Shown here one piece after another: positions 13,086 through 21,644 of a DNA stretch of 27,378 nucleotides; position 1 is the stretch's first letter; each line of letters opens with the position of its first letter. The stretch lies in IMG/VR virus record IMGVR_UViG_3300044641_007044, positions 1-27,378 of that record; one strand, given 5' to 3'. This DNA is from a virus. The notes beneath the pieces are model-generated. The model had not been told where the DNA came from, ran no database searches, and saw only the letters and a program-made list of their open reading frames with translations. A program made the translations under genes and the position numbers.

Positions 13086-16000
13086 ATGGTATACGCAGCA
13101 GATGCTTTTTTAAGAAAATTTTTAGGGATATCAAGTGTTAGAGACCCAGGTATTCTTAATAATTATAATTATGAAGACCCTACATATCCTATATTTCATT
13201 TGAAGTTTGAATTTGTTCCAAGAGATTCAAAACATCCTGATTATGTATCTAATAGACTTTTAACAAGTGGTCCTGAATCTGCTGTTCAATTTCTTTATTC
13301 TGTTGGAGAACCTGAAAGAGCAAGAATGATGGAAAAATTCATCGAAATGCTCAAATCAATTAGTGAAAAAACTCCATGGTATTTTCAAAGTGTAGATGGT
13401 TTAGGAAGTTTATATTCTCAAGGATATCCATCAAAATTTTCCTCTAGAGGAGGATCAGAAGCAACTATTACTATTAAAACTCTTGAAAGTATAGATTATA
13501 AAATCCACGCTTTGAAGGATTTATATCGTAAGGCCGCATACGATAGGAAATATAGAAGATGGATTTTACCAATTAATATGCGTAGATTTAGAATGAGCAT
13601 TTTAATTGGAGATTTCAGACAACTTGCAGTCACAGAAGACAATTACTCTATAAATCCAAGACAAGCACTTGATGCTTTAAGAGATATAGATGTTTTCAAT
13701 GGTAGTAATATTGGTGGTAAACTATTAGGTAGAGTTAATGATGGTGCTCTTTCTTTCGTAAAACGACTACAATGGTGGGACAATCATTATTCATGCCTAT
13801 TATTTGATTGTCAAGATTGTGAATTTGATATGTACAATAGTTCTAGTATTTCAAATCTTAGTCATTCAAATATAAAAGCATTTGACTCTGAATTTACTAT
13901 AAATATCGGTAGAGTTTTAGAAACAAACACATATAGTTTGTTAAAATATGCTTTAAGTGATAATCTTTTAGAAAACCTTTTAAAATCTAGTGATGAAAAT
14001 GGAGTAGCAAAATTATCAGAAAATTTGAAGAATGTTGCTAAACCTATACTTCCTTCTTGGAAAGAATTTCAAAATCTTGAAAGAGAGAAAGGTGATAATA
14101 AGCGTGTTATTTTAGAAGATAATGGTTTTGGAAATGTTTTGGGTGCTGGTATTAGCGAAGGTGTGAGTGCTTTACCATTTGGAATAGGTGGGGTATTATC
14201 AGGTGGAACAACTAGTGATGGATTTTTAGGTTCAGTAGGTGATTTCTTTGGAGATACAGCATCTGAACTTGCTCAAGAAGCATTAAGTATGGCTACTGAA
14301 AATATAGCAAAAAATGTTTACGGAAACGAACTATATCGTTCCGCAGCTGGAGTAGGGTTAGGTATATTAAATGGTGACTTGAATCAAGTTGCTCAAAACT
14401 TTTCAAATCCTGCTTTGGCTGGTGCATTAGGTATTAATGTTGAAACATCAGGAAGACCTACTCCTCCTAATTTAAGAGATGGTATTCCTTCTAATATTCA
14501 ACTATCCGCTCCAAGTGTTCAACGTTCTTTAAGTGATGTTCAAGCAAATTTAACAGGAGAAGGATCTGATCCTAGATTCCAAGCTATCGGTAGACCTGGA
14601 CAAAGTTTATTCTTAAATCCTGATCCTTTAAATAAATTATTTGACCAAAAAAATATAGAACTTGAAAAGCCAAGAGTAGAAACAACAATGCCTGATAATG
14701 TTGAATTTTCAGAAGTTCGGAAAGAAACAAAACTAAATCCAATAAAAGAAAATCTGACTGGCTCCACTCCTAAAACTTCGTTTGATGAAACGAATGCTAA
14801 TTTACAAGGAGCTGGAAAGAAAACAGATTTAACACCAAGTAATGCTGATTTAACAGGGGCACAACCTTTAAAGGATTTAGTTCCAAGTAATGCTGATTTA
14901 ACAGGGGCACAACCTTTAAAGGATTTAGTTCCAAGTAATGCTGATTTAACAGGGGCACAACCTCTAAAGGATTTAGTTCCAAGTAATGCTGATTTAACAG
15001 GGGCACAACCTTTAAAGGACTTAGTTCCAAATCAAGCCAATTTACAAGGAGCACAACCTTTAAAGGATTTAGTTCCAAGTAATGCTGATTTGACAGGAGC
15101 AGAAGCTCTAAAGGATTTGATTCCAAGTAATGCTAATTTAGTAGGTACATCTTCTCTAAATAGATTTAATAACAATAATGTATCTTTAACTGGTAATGAA
15201 TCTTTAAAAGAATTAAACCCTTCAGGTATTGATTTAGTTGGAGCATCACCTCAAACATCTTTTAATTCTCAAAAAGAAAATCTTATATCTCCAAATGTTG
15301 CTACATCTTTTGAAAGTCCAAATGTAGATTTAGTTGGAATTTCTCCGATTCGCTCTTTTGATGAAAAAACTATTGATTTAGCATCACCTTCTATACAAAG
15401 AACATTGACAGAAACGAATGCTAATTTAGAAGGGAATACCCCTGTAAATAAAATGGATGCTAATATTGAACTCGAAGGTTCTTCTCCACAAAGAGATTTA
15501 ATAGAAACTAATGCCAATTTACAAGGATTTACTACTCGTCCTAATAATAATTTGGGTGTTGAGACACTTGAAGGTAAAGAACCTATGAGAAATTTTTCAT
15601 CTCCTAATGTTGGTAATATGACATCAACACAATCTGATGTTAAAGATTTAGGAAAAGAAACTTTATTAGGAGCAAATCCACTTCGTGATTTAACTGAAAC
15701 AAATGTAAAACTTCAAGGTAGTGTTCCTCAAACTAATATTTCTACTCAAAATGTTGAACTAAAAGGTGTTCAAAATTCTATAACTATGCAAAAGAATGTA
15801 GAATTATCTGGTAAAACACCACAAACTTCTATGGATAAAAACGTAAATTTACAAGGAAGTGAAGTTAATTCAACATCTTTTGGTAATGTTAATTTAACAG
15901 GACAAGGAAGTAAAGGATCATTTGATGTGAAAAATGTTGAATTACAAGGTTCTTCTCCTTTAACTAATACTCCATTGAAAAATATAGGATTAGTAGAAAA

Positions 16001-16151
16001 GCCTACAATAGGAGTTATAAGAAATCAATCTACACAAACTAAAATAGAATTAGAAGGTTCTACAAATAGAAATACAATTCAAACTAGAATTGAATTGGAA
16101 GAACCTAATATTAATAATACAGCAAGTCCTAAAAATATAGGATTGAGGTAA
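13086..16151 (+). CDS. Large baseplate/tail protein with 16-residue repeats, 1021 aa
   Basis: Residues about 1-300 look like a tail or baseplate structural domain: RYRRWILPINMRRF-like core (RKYRRWILPINMRRFRMSIL), LLFDCQDCEFDMYNSSSISN and FDSEFTINIGRVLETNTYSL. This resembles T4-type tail-tube/baseplate tube-cap proteins (gp48/gp54 group), though only by pattern. About 300-470 is Gly-rich and helical. From about 470 to the end the protein is built of degenerate 16-residue repeats with a core like NADLTGAQPLKDLVPS, almost perfect in the middle (see the 48-bp array). No membrane segment is seen. The gene starts 18 nt after the DUF3008-like gene and precedes the gp5-like spike gene. Confidence 0.75.
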   Translation: MVYAADAFLRKFLGISSVRDPGILNNYNYEDPTYPIFHLKFEFVPRDSKHPDYVSNRLLTSGPESAVQFLYSVGEPERARMMEKFIEMLKSISEKTPWYFQSVDGLGSLYSQGYPSKFSSRGGSEATITIKTLESIDYKIHALKDLYRKAAYDRKYRRWILPINMRRFRMSILIGDFRQLAVTEDNYSINPRQALDALRDIDVFNGSNIGGKLLGRVNDGALSFVKRLQWWDNHYSCLLFDCQDCEFDMYNSSSISNLSHSNIKAFDSEFTINIGRVLETNTYSLLKYALSDNLLENLLKSSDENGVAKLSENLKNVAKPILPSWKEFQNLEREKGDNKRVILEDNGFGNVLGAGISEGVSALPFGIGGVLSGGTTSDGFLGSVGDFFGDTASELAQEALSMATENIAKNVYGNELYRSAAGVGLGILNGDLNQVAQNFSNPALAGALGINVETSGRPTPPNLRDGIPSNIQLSAPSVQRSLSDVQANLTGEGSDPRFQAIGRPGQSLFLNPDPLNKLFDQKNIELEKPRVETTMPDNVEFSEVRKETKLNPIKENLTGSTPKTSFDETNANLQGAGKKTDLTPSNADLTGAQPLKDLVPSNADLTGAQPLKDLVPSNADLTGAQPLKDLVPSNADLTGAQPLKDLVPNQANLQGAQPLKDLVPSNADLTGAEALKDLIPSNANLVGTSSLNRFNNNNVSLTGNESLKELNPSGIDLVGASPQTSFNSQKENLISPNVATSFESPNVDLVGISPIRSFDEKTIDLASPSIQRTLTETNANLEGNTPVNKMDANIELEGSSPQRDLIETNANLQGFTTRPNNNLGVETLEGKEPMRNFSSPNVGNMTSTQSDVKDLGKETLLGANPLRDLTETNVKLQGSVPQTNISTQNVELKGVQNSITMQKNVELSGKTPQTSMDKNVNLQGSEVNSTSFGNVNLTGQGSKGSFDVKNVELQGSSPLTNTPLKNIGLVEKPTIGVIRNQSTQTKIELEGSTNRNTIQTRIELEEPNINNTASPKNIGLR
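14835..15170 (+). repeat. Seven tandem 48-bp units in the large tail gene
   Basis: Units begin at 14835, 14883, 14931, 14979, 15027, 15075 and 15123, exactly 48 bp apart, each encoding 16 residues (core ADLTGAQPLKDLVPSN). The first four are nearly identical at the nucleotide level, which suggests recent expansion; later units diverge and continue as degenerate 16-mers to the end of the protein. Confidence 0.95.
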
Positions 16152-16186
16152 TATTTAGATAAAATTTTCAAGTTATATTTTTTTTG

Positions 16187-16193
16187 ATATATA
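16187..16193 (+). promoter_or_regulatory. ATATATA element directly before the gp5-like gene
   Basis: TTGATATATAGG lies only 6 nt before the ATG at 16200. If it works like the other copies as a -10-type element, the transcript would be nearly leaderless. Confidence 0.3.
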
Positions 16194-16199
16194 GGACTT

Positions 16200-16949
16200 A
16201 TGGAAAGAACTCAAACTTATTTTGGAAAAGTTGTGATTAACGATGATCCTGAAAGGATAGGTCGTTGCAAAATTCGGATTTTAGGTGTGTTCGATGAACT
16301 ACTTGATGAAGAATTACCATGGGCATTTCCTGCTTATAATACGACATTTGCAGGCGGTGAATCTAAGGGGTTTGGTTCTATAAGTATTCCTAAAATTGAT
16401 ACGATAGTTAGGGTTAAATTTGAGAATGGAGATTCTTATAGTCCTGTTTATTGGAGCATCCCAATAGCAAATCAGGCAATGAGTGCTGAATTAGATGCTT
16501 CGTACTTGAATTCACATGTCGTTACTTATGATGAAGATGAGAAGATGAAACTCCTCTATAGTCCATCAATTGGTCTTAAATACCACTTAAATGGCTCACA
16601 TTTAACGATAAATCCAGATAAGTCTATAACGATAGAACATGACGCTACGCAGTCTGTAATCGAATTAAACGGCTCAAATATAACTATTGTAGCAAATAAT
16701 AAGATAGAAGCAACTGCTCCTACTAAAATTGAAATTAATAGTTCTAATGTCCATGTAAATGGCGTAAAGACTGAATTGGGTGCAGCACCTGTATTTTCTA
16801 ATATATGTGCAGAACCATTGTGGGTATTTCTAAAAGCACTCGCTGCTGCAACAGATGCTAAGTGGCCACCTTCACCAGGTGTGTTGACTAGTCTCGCTGC
16901 AACGGCAGAGGTTGCAAGTACATCAAAAACAGTAAAAACTTCACTCTAA
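16200..16949 (+). CDS. Baseplate central spike protein (gp5/gpV OB-fold type)
   Basis: The first about 95 residues form the OB-fold domain of T4 gp5 and baseplate assembly protein V: FGKVVINDDPERIGRCKIRI, LPWAFPAYN, SISIPKIDTIVRVKFENGD and SPVYWS. After a linker, a stretch from about 125 to 200 has short repeating strands (SHLTINPDKSITIEHD, VIELNGSNITIVANN, PTKIEINSSNVHVNG), typical of the triple-stranded beta-helix that extends the spike. The C-terminus is Ala/Ser-rich. No lysozyme domain is inserted, unlike T4 gp5. The protein would be the membrane-piercing device at the centre of the contractile-tail baseplate. Confidence 0.88.
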   Translation: MERTQTYFGKVVINDDPERIGRCKIRILGVFDELLDEELPWAFPAYNTTFAGGESKGFGSISIPKIDTIVRVKFENGDSYSPVYWSIPIANQAMSAELDASYLNSHVVTYDEDEKMKLLYSPSIGLKYHLNGSHLTINPDKSITIEHDATQSVIELNGSNITIVANNKIEATAPTKIEINSSNVHVNGVKTELGAAPVFSNICAEPLWVFLKALAAATDAKWPPSPGVLTSLAATAEVASTSKTVKTSL

Positions 16950-16950
16950 A

Positions 16951-19900
16951 ATGGCAAAATCTTTACTTCAAATATCAAACTATGCATTAGTAGAATTAGA
17001 TTACGATGTAACAACTATATCTACAAATACTCAGTCTTTTTTGTTAATAGATTCTTCTTATACAAATGAAAGACAGATATTAAATGTAACCAAAGGAAAT
17101 AATCCTACTTCTAATATTTTAGATAGATCTGCCGTTAGATTAACTGATATAAGGTCTTGGGCACATTTAGACCAAGATAGAGCCATTCCATATAATGTAT
17201 ATGATGCTTCAAATCTTTCTCAAGAACTTTTAGGGAATTTAACTTCTACGCAATGGCCAGTTGAATATGAAACTTTAAAACTTCATCTTTTATCAGGATA
17301 TAATTTAGAAGATTTAGATGGTTTGCTTTTGAGTGTTGAATATCCTGAGGTTTCAGGTAAAAAATGTACAATAGCTCAAATAGCATATTTAAAGGGCGAT
17401 GAATATATTAAATTCAATGCTCGTCCTATAGTAATTGCAGGAAGAAGTTATGATAGATATATTGAAGTTTTAATCCCTTCCCTTTTCTATTTGAATGAAG
17501 AGTATTACTCTAATCCCACAAGCGGAGCTTTAGCATATTGGTTATCCTCTGATAATCAAGGTTTTGAAAAGAATGGTCTAATTTCTATTACTCTTAGAGA
17601 AATTTCTACAAGTAATGATAATGGAACTGTTCTTAGTTTAACTACTGGGAATGTTACCGATGTTACCTATAAACAACAAGATTCTTTTAGTCTTCTTAAT
17701 GCAGTAATTGTTGAGAATGATGAAGAAGATTGTTTTGAATATTATCCTTCATGGCAAGGTGGTTTCGTTGAAGATTTAGTCACTAATCTTAATGGTATTG
17801 GTGGAGACTATTATGTTTTCCACGAATTGTATATTTACGAGCAAGTAGGTTTTAGTCAAGTTCAGAGTGATTATTTTGTATCTATACAGGAAGGAGACTT
17901 TAATGCTCCAAAAAGATTTAGACCCATCTTGAAAAATGCAGATTCTGCATATTCCTTTAGTATAGATTATGTGATGAGACTTACTGATAAAGATACAGGT
18001 TCACAAATTGTGAGAACTGCATCAGTAACTTCTTTTGAACCAAAACGCTATGGCAGAAAAATTGAAAAGGTTAATTTAAATACCGATGTACGTTCTTTTA
18101 AGATTTATAATAAAATTATAGAAGAGACTAAACTTCAAGTTAATAAATCTAATATAGAAAAGAAGATTGAAAAACTATACACTCCTACATTTTTTGATTT
18201 TAATGAAATTGCTGTAAATACATCTAATGTTATTTTAAAAAGTGACGGAACATTTACAACGGAATCTGTTTGGAATTGGGATGTTATTTTCGGTCAAGGT
18301 GAAGCAATTCTTCTCATTCACCCTTATGAGAATTATGTCAAATTCAAAATGCATAGATATTTAGAGGGAAATCAAACAACAAGTCTTGATTTACGATATG
18401 ATGTTGATTTATTCCTTGTAATAGAATATGATAATAAAAGAGTTAAATTCTCAAAAATAGAAGGGTTTTACTCTACTAATTTAGCAGAAGGTGAAGTTAT
18501 TTTTAAAATACCTGCAAAAGAAGCATCCAATATTTATGCTATCGAAAAGGGTATTTTTTACATCACATCAAAAGTACCTTCCTTTATAAAAGTAAAAGTT
18601 AGCGATACTTATGTTGGAGCAGTAGCAAATAAAGAATTTAATATTATTTCAAAAGAATATTATTCAAAAGGGGATACAGATAATTTTGAATTGATTTTTG
18701 ATGGTGTAAGTTACTTTGTAGCTAAAAGTATGCTTCAAGTTATTCAAGTTATTCCAACTGGTTCAGGTGTAAGTGAAACAACGCTTTATACAGGTAAATG
18801 GAGAAGAATGGAAGATGCTGATAAAGTTAAAGATGATATTGAAAATATAAGAAAAGCTGAATTAGAAAGAATTCTTAATAAGATTCGTACTGGGCAATTA
18901 TCTCTTAATTCAAGACAATCTGAATTGGATCAAAGAGCGTCTGAATTGTTGGCACTTGAAGCAAGATTAAATGCTCAAAAACTTGCTCAAACAAATCAAT
19001 CCAATTTACTTAATACATTACAGAATGATGTCAATAGTCGTGAAAAAATTCTCAATCAAAGAGAAAGAGATTTAAGAGATCAAGCTAAAAAAGCAGCTGA
19101 GGCAGAAAATGCTAATATAGCTGCATTTCAAGACCAACTTAATAAAATATTAAAATCTATTGAAGATTTAGAAAATGCGACACCTACAGATACAGGAACT
19201 GGAAACCAAGGTAATCAAGGAACTGGTAATCAAGGAACTGGTAATCAAGGTACGGGCAATCAAGGAACTGGTAATCAAGGTACAGGCAATCAAGGAACTG
19301 GTAATCAAGGAACTGGTAATCAAGGTAACCAAGGAACTGGTACACAAGGAACACAAGGAACACAAGGGAGTAGAGTTAGAGCATCTGATATTTTGAATAG
19401 AAACATTGGTATAAATAATAATAACAATGTGACTATTACAAATTTAGCAAGTAAAATTAATTATGTAGATTTCGCAGGTAAATCAGGTAATGATTTAGGC
19501 GTATTGCCATCAACTGGCTTTAACCCAATAACTATTGATGCTGGACTAGATACTTCAAAGAAAGGTTTCCAACTTGCTGGATCGGGTTCTTCAGTTGGTA
19601 CTAATGCTAATTCAAATGTTAATGCAACACTGAATAGACTGATAGGTGGTACAACAAATACAGCAAGTGGAAATAATAATTTTTCAGATCCACAATATAA
19701 TCTTACTCCTATTGCTAGAGAAAGAAATAGAAATGTAAGAAATAATACAGGATCTAATTCAGGTACAGGTACTAACCCACCTTCTGAAAACACGGACAAA
19801 ATTGTATACGGTAAAGTTATTGATTGGGATAGTCAAGTAAGAAATGAATTAACTTTTAAGAATTTATCAAACGGAACAACTGAATCGTTCTATAAATTTA

Positions 19901-20271
19901 CACCATTTACATACGATGGTTTTAAGACAAATAATAGAAGAGTTATTGTTCAAGTAGATACAATTCAGTATTTAGTAGTAGGTGATATTATTTATTCACA
20001 ATTAACTGAAAAAGGACAATCTCTTTTGAGTGGGGGTAATAATACTTTTGATATTAGATATGTTAAAATAGAAATTAAAAACATCATTGCACCAAATTTA
20101 GTAGAAGGTGTGTATCTAATGACAGATACAGGTGGAATAGGAAGCAATCGATTTTTGAACATAAAAACTAATCCTTATGAACAAAGACATAAATGGGATA
20201 TAATAAAGAAAGCTGTTCCAGGTGGTACTGGTGGTGGTGGTGGCAATAGTGGCACAAGAATACCATTATAA
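16951..20271 (+). CDS. Large virion structural protein with coiled coil and GNQGT repeats, 1106 aa
   Basis: Residues about 1-620 are beta-rich and Asn/Ser/Thr-rich with no recognised family; the neighbourhood suggests a baseplate or fibre-associated protein. About 625-745 is a long charged coiled coil (RKAELERILNKIRTGQLSLN, QKLAQTNQSNLLNTLQND, REKILNQRERDLRDQAKKAA). About 750-805 is a pentapeptide repeat (GTGNQ/GNQGT) forming a flexible linker. The last about 300 residues hold Asn/Thr-rich sequence and a more ordered C-terminal domain (DKIVYGKVIDWDSQVRNELT onward) before a Gly-rich end. It starts 1 nt after the spike gene stop, so they are translationally coupled. Confidence 0.7.
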   Translation: MAKSLLQISNYALVELDYDVTTISTNTQSFLLIDSSYTNERQILNVTKGNNPTSNILDRSAVRLTDIRSWAHLDQDRAIPYNVYDASNLSQELLGNLTSTQWPVEYETLKLHLLSGYNLEDLDGLLLSVEYPEVSGKKCTIAQIAYLKGDEYIKFNARPIVIAGRSYDRYIEVLIPSLFYLNEEYYSNPTSGALAYWLSSDNQGFEKNGLISITLREISTSNDNGTVLSLTTGNVTDVTYKQQDSFSLLNAVIVENDEEDCFEYYPSWQGGFVEDLVTNLNGIGGDYYVFHELYIYEQVGFSQVQSDYFVSIQEGDFNAPKRFRPILKNADSAYSFSIDYVMRLTDKDTGSQIVRTASVTSFEPKRYGRKIEKVNLNTDVRSFKIYNKIIEETKLQVNKSNIEKKIEKLYTPTFFDFNEIAVNTSNVILKSDGTFTTESVWNWDVIFGQGEAILLIHPYENYVKFKMHRYLEGNQTTSLDLRYDVDLFLVIEYDNKRVKFSKIEGFYSTNLAEGEVIFKIPAKEASNIYAIEKGIFYITSKVPSFIKVKVSDTYVGAVANKEFNIISKEYYSKGDTDNFELIFDGVSYFVAKSMLQVIQVIPTGSGVSETTLYTGKWRRMEDADKVKDDIENIRKAELERILNKIRTGQLSLNSRQSELDQRASELLALEARLNAQKLAQTNQSNLLNTLQNDVNSREKILNQRERDLRDQAKKAAEAENANIAAFQDQLNKILKSIEDLENATPTDTGTGNQGNQGTGNQGTGNQGTGNQGTGNQGTGNQGTGNQGTGNQGNQGTGTQGTQGTQGSRVRASDILNRNIGINNNNNVTITNLASKINYVDFAGKSGNDLGVLPSTGFNPITIDAGLDTSKKGFQLAGSGSSVGTNANSNVNATLNRLIGGTTNTASGNNNFSDPQYNLTPIARERNRNVRNNTGSNSGTGTNPPSENTDKIVYGKVIDWDSQVRNELTFKNLSNGTTESFYKFTPFTYDGFKTNNRRVIVQVDTIQYLVVGDIIYSQLTEKGQSLLSGGNNTFDIRYVKIEIKNIIAPNLVEGVYLMTDTGGIGSNRFLNIKTNPYEQRHKWDIIKKAVPGGTGGGGGNSGTRIPL
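19194..19368 (+). repeat. 15-bp tandem repeats encoding GTGNQ units
   Basis: GGAACTGGTAATCAA-type 15-bp units repeat about ten times with synonymous changes (GGTACGGGCAATCAA, GGTACAGGCAATCAA). A few end as GTQ units (ACACAAGGAACACAAGG). The frame is kept throughout, so it is a protein linker and not a DNA site. Confidence 0.9.
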
Positions 20272-20285
20272 CATTCTTATAGATT

Positions 20286-20831
20286 ATGATATTAAATGCT
20301 AGACAAAATTTATTTGACTTCAGATTCCCAAAAGGATTCTTCTTTCCACAAATTGAAGAAAAATATAGGGCATATATTAGAGCTCTGCCTTTACCTATAG
20401 ATAATGTTTCAGATTTCATTAATCATACCATACAATCATTTCGTTTGCCTGAAATAAGTGTTCCTTCAAGTGAACAATATTTGAGTGCTAGAAAGACTAT
20501 TTGGAGAGGACATTTACCTCAACATTTACTTACAAATCAAAAATTTACAGTAACCTTCAAATTAACAGAGGGATACATAAATTACTTTATTCTTTACGAC
20601 CAATTACGATTGTTTTTAGAATACGATAATGAGATTGAATACCTACCGACTTGTAGATTAAGACTCTTGGATTATGGTGGAAGGGAGTTTGTTGCCATTA
20701 AATTACAACAAATTACTATGACCACTATGAGCACTTTAGAATTGAGTTATACATCTGCTTTACCCCAACAAACCTCATTTAATTGTGATTTTACTTTCAA
20801 TATTTTCGAATTATTGAAGGAAAATCAATAA
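20286..20831 (+). CDS. Tail-tube/baseplate-tube-like protein, 181 aa
   Basis: The product has features of the tail-tube fold family of T4-like phages (gp19/gp48/gp54 type): a start RFPKGFFFPQIEEKYRAYIR, then INHTIQSFRLPEISVPSSEQ, then FTVTFKLTEGYINYFILYDQ and a long beta-rich end (VAIKLQQITMTTMSTLELSY). The motif "f-x-V-t-f-k-x-x-x-G-x-i-N-Y-f-i" is what I rely on. It starts 14 nt after the large structural gene, with no terminator between. Whether it is the main tube or a baseplate initiator cannot be told from the sequence alone. Confidence 0.55.
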   Translation: MILNARQNLFDFRFPKGFFFPQIEEKYRAYIRALPLPIDNVSDFINHTIQSFRLPEISVPSSEQYLSARKTIWRGHLPQHLLTNQKFTVTFKLTEGYINYFILYDQLRLFLEYDNEIEYLPTCRLRLLDYGGREFVAIKLQQITMTTMSTLELSYTSALPQQTSFNCDFTFNIFELLKENQ

Positions 20832-20846
20832 TTTTTCTTATCTTTG
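20814..20846 (+). promoter_or_regulatory. Bacteroidota-type promoter before the exonuclease gene
   Basis: TATCTTTG (20839-20846) matches the -7 box TAnnTTTG, and TTG at 20814-20816 lies 22 nt before it. Transcription would start about 30 nt before the ATG at 20884. Confidence 0.6.
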
Positions 20847-20883
20847 TAGTATAATTAGTTTTTAATACTATAAGGATGTGTTT

Positions 20884-21594
20884 ATGCAAACGCTAAATTA
20901 TGTGCAAAATTGTTTATTTTTTGATATTGAAACTACAGTTAGGCACAACACTTTTGCCGAATATCAAGAGAATGAATCAGAAGTGGCAAATATTTGGTTA
21001 GACAAATGTAAAATGAACGATGCCTATAAGAATGAGCCCGAATCTATGCTTGAAAAATATGGCTCTCTATATCCTGAATATGGCAAGATTATTTGCATAT
21101 CTTATGGATATTTTGATGTAGATACAAAAAAGTGGAAGGTTGAATCTTTGAATGATTCTACAATGAGTGAAAAAGAAATGCTTATGGAATTTGGAAAATT
21201 ATGTAATACAAAGTTTCATAAACATATTTTATCAGGATATAATATAAAGCGATTTGATATACCTTATGTCTATCGTAGAATGCTTGCAAATCATATTTTA
21301 CCACCATCTCATTTTGATGTTATTGATAAAAAGCCTTGGGAAATTGCTGCATATGATTTGTATAGAGTTTGGACTGATGCCTATACTATAAATGGTATGT
21401 GTAATTTTGATGTAGTTTGTCAATTAATGGGCGTACCTTCTCCGAAGCAAGGTGAAGTCAAAGGTGAAAGCGTTAAGGAATTTTATTATGATGGAAAAAT
21501 TGATGAGATTACTGAATATTGTAGAAGAGATGTTCAGGCATCAATTAGATTGGCTTTATTATGGACTATTGAAAAATTAACAGAGCCAGTATAA
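20884..21594 (+). CDS. 3'-5' exonuclease of the PolB exonuclease-domain type (DnaQ-like)
   Basis: The 236-residue product has the three exonuclease motifs: FFDIETT near the N-terminus (ExoI, Asp and Glu), GYNIKRFDIPYVYRRML (ExoII, Asp) and EYCRRDVQASIRL near the end (ExoIII, with the last Asp). This is the layout of the predicted stand-alone exonucleases related to the PolB proofreading domain (PF10108 type); no polymerase domain follows. It would remove nucleotides 3' to 5' in phage DNA replication or repair. I take the ATG at 20884, with AAGGA 7 nt before it; GTG at 20878 is the only other option. Confidence 0.85.
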   Translation: MQTLNYVQNCLFFDIETTVRHNTFAEYQENESEVANIWLDKCKMNDAYKNEPESMLEKYGSLYPEYGKIICISYGYFDVDTKKWKVESLNDSTMSEKEMLMEFGKLCNTKFHKHILSGYNIKRFDIPYVYRRMLANHILPPSHFDVIDKKPWEIAAYDLYRVWTDAYTINGMCNFDVVCQLMGVPSPKQGEVKGESVKEFYYDGKIDEITEYCRRDVQASIRLALLWTIEKLTEPV

Positions 21595-21614
21595 TTTACA
21601 ATCCATATCAAAAT

Positions 21615-21641
21615 AAAAGGGCAGATTATTTCTGCCCTTTT
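21615..21641. terminator. Bidirectional terminator between convergent genes
   Basis: An 11-bp perfect stem AAAAGGGCAGA / TCTGCCCTTTT with a 5-nt loop is flanked by T on the right and A on the left. It lies between the exonuclease gene and the minus-strand 21645 gene. Confidence 0.93.
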
Positions 21642-21644
21642 TTG

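Noticed and set aside
14797-15126. Minus-strand ORF of 109 codons
   Set aside because: It is the antisense of the in-frame 48-bp protein repeats and inherits their low complexity.
14835-15170. Possible CRISPR-like array in the 48-bp repeats
   Set aside because: The units are contiguous, in frame and have no spacers of unrelated sequence; they encode protein repeats.
19168-19396. Two ORFs (one on each strand) through the GNQGT region
   Set aside because: Both are shadows of the repeat in the real gene, with no independent motif or start signal.
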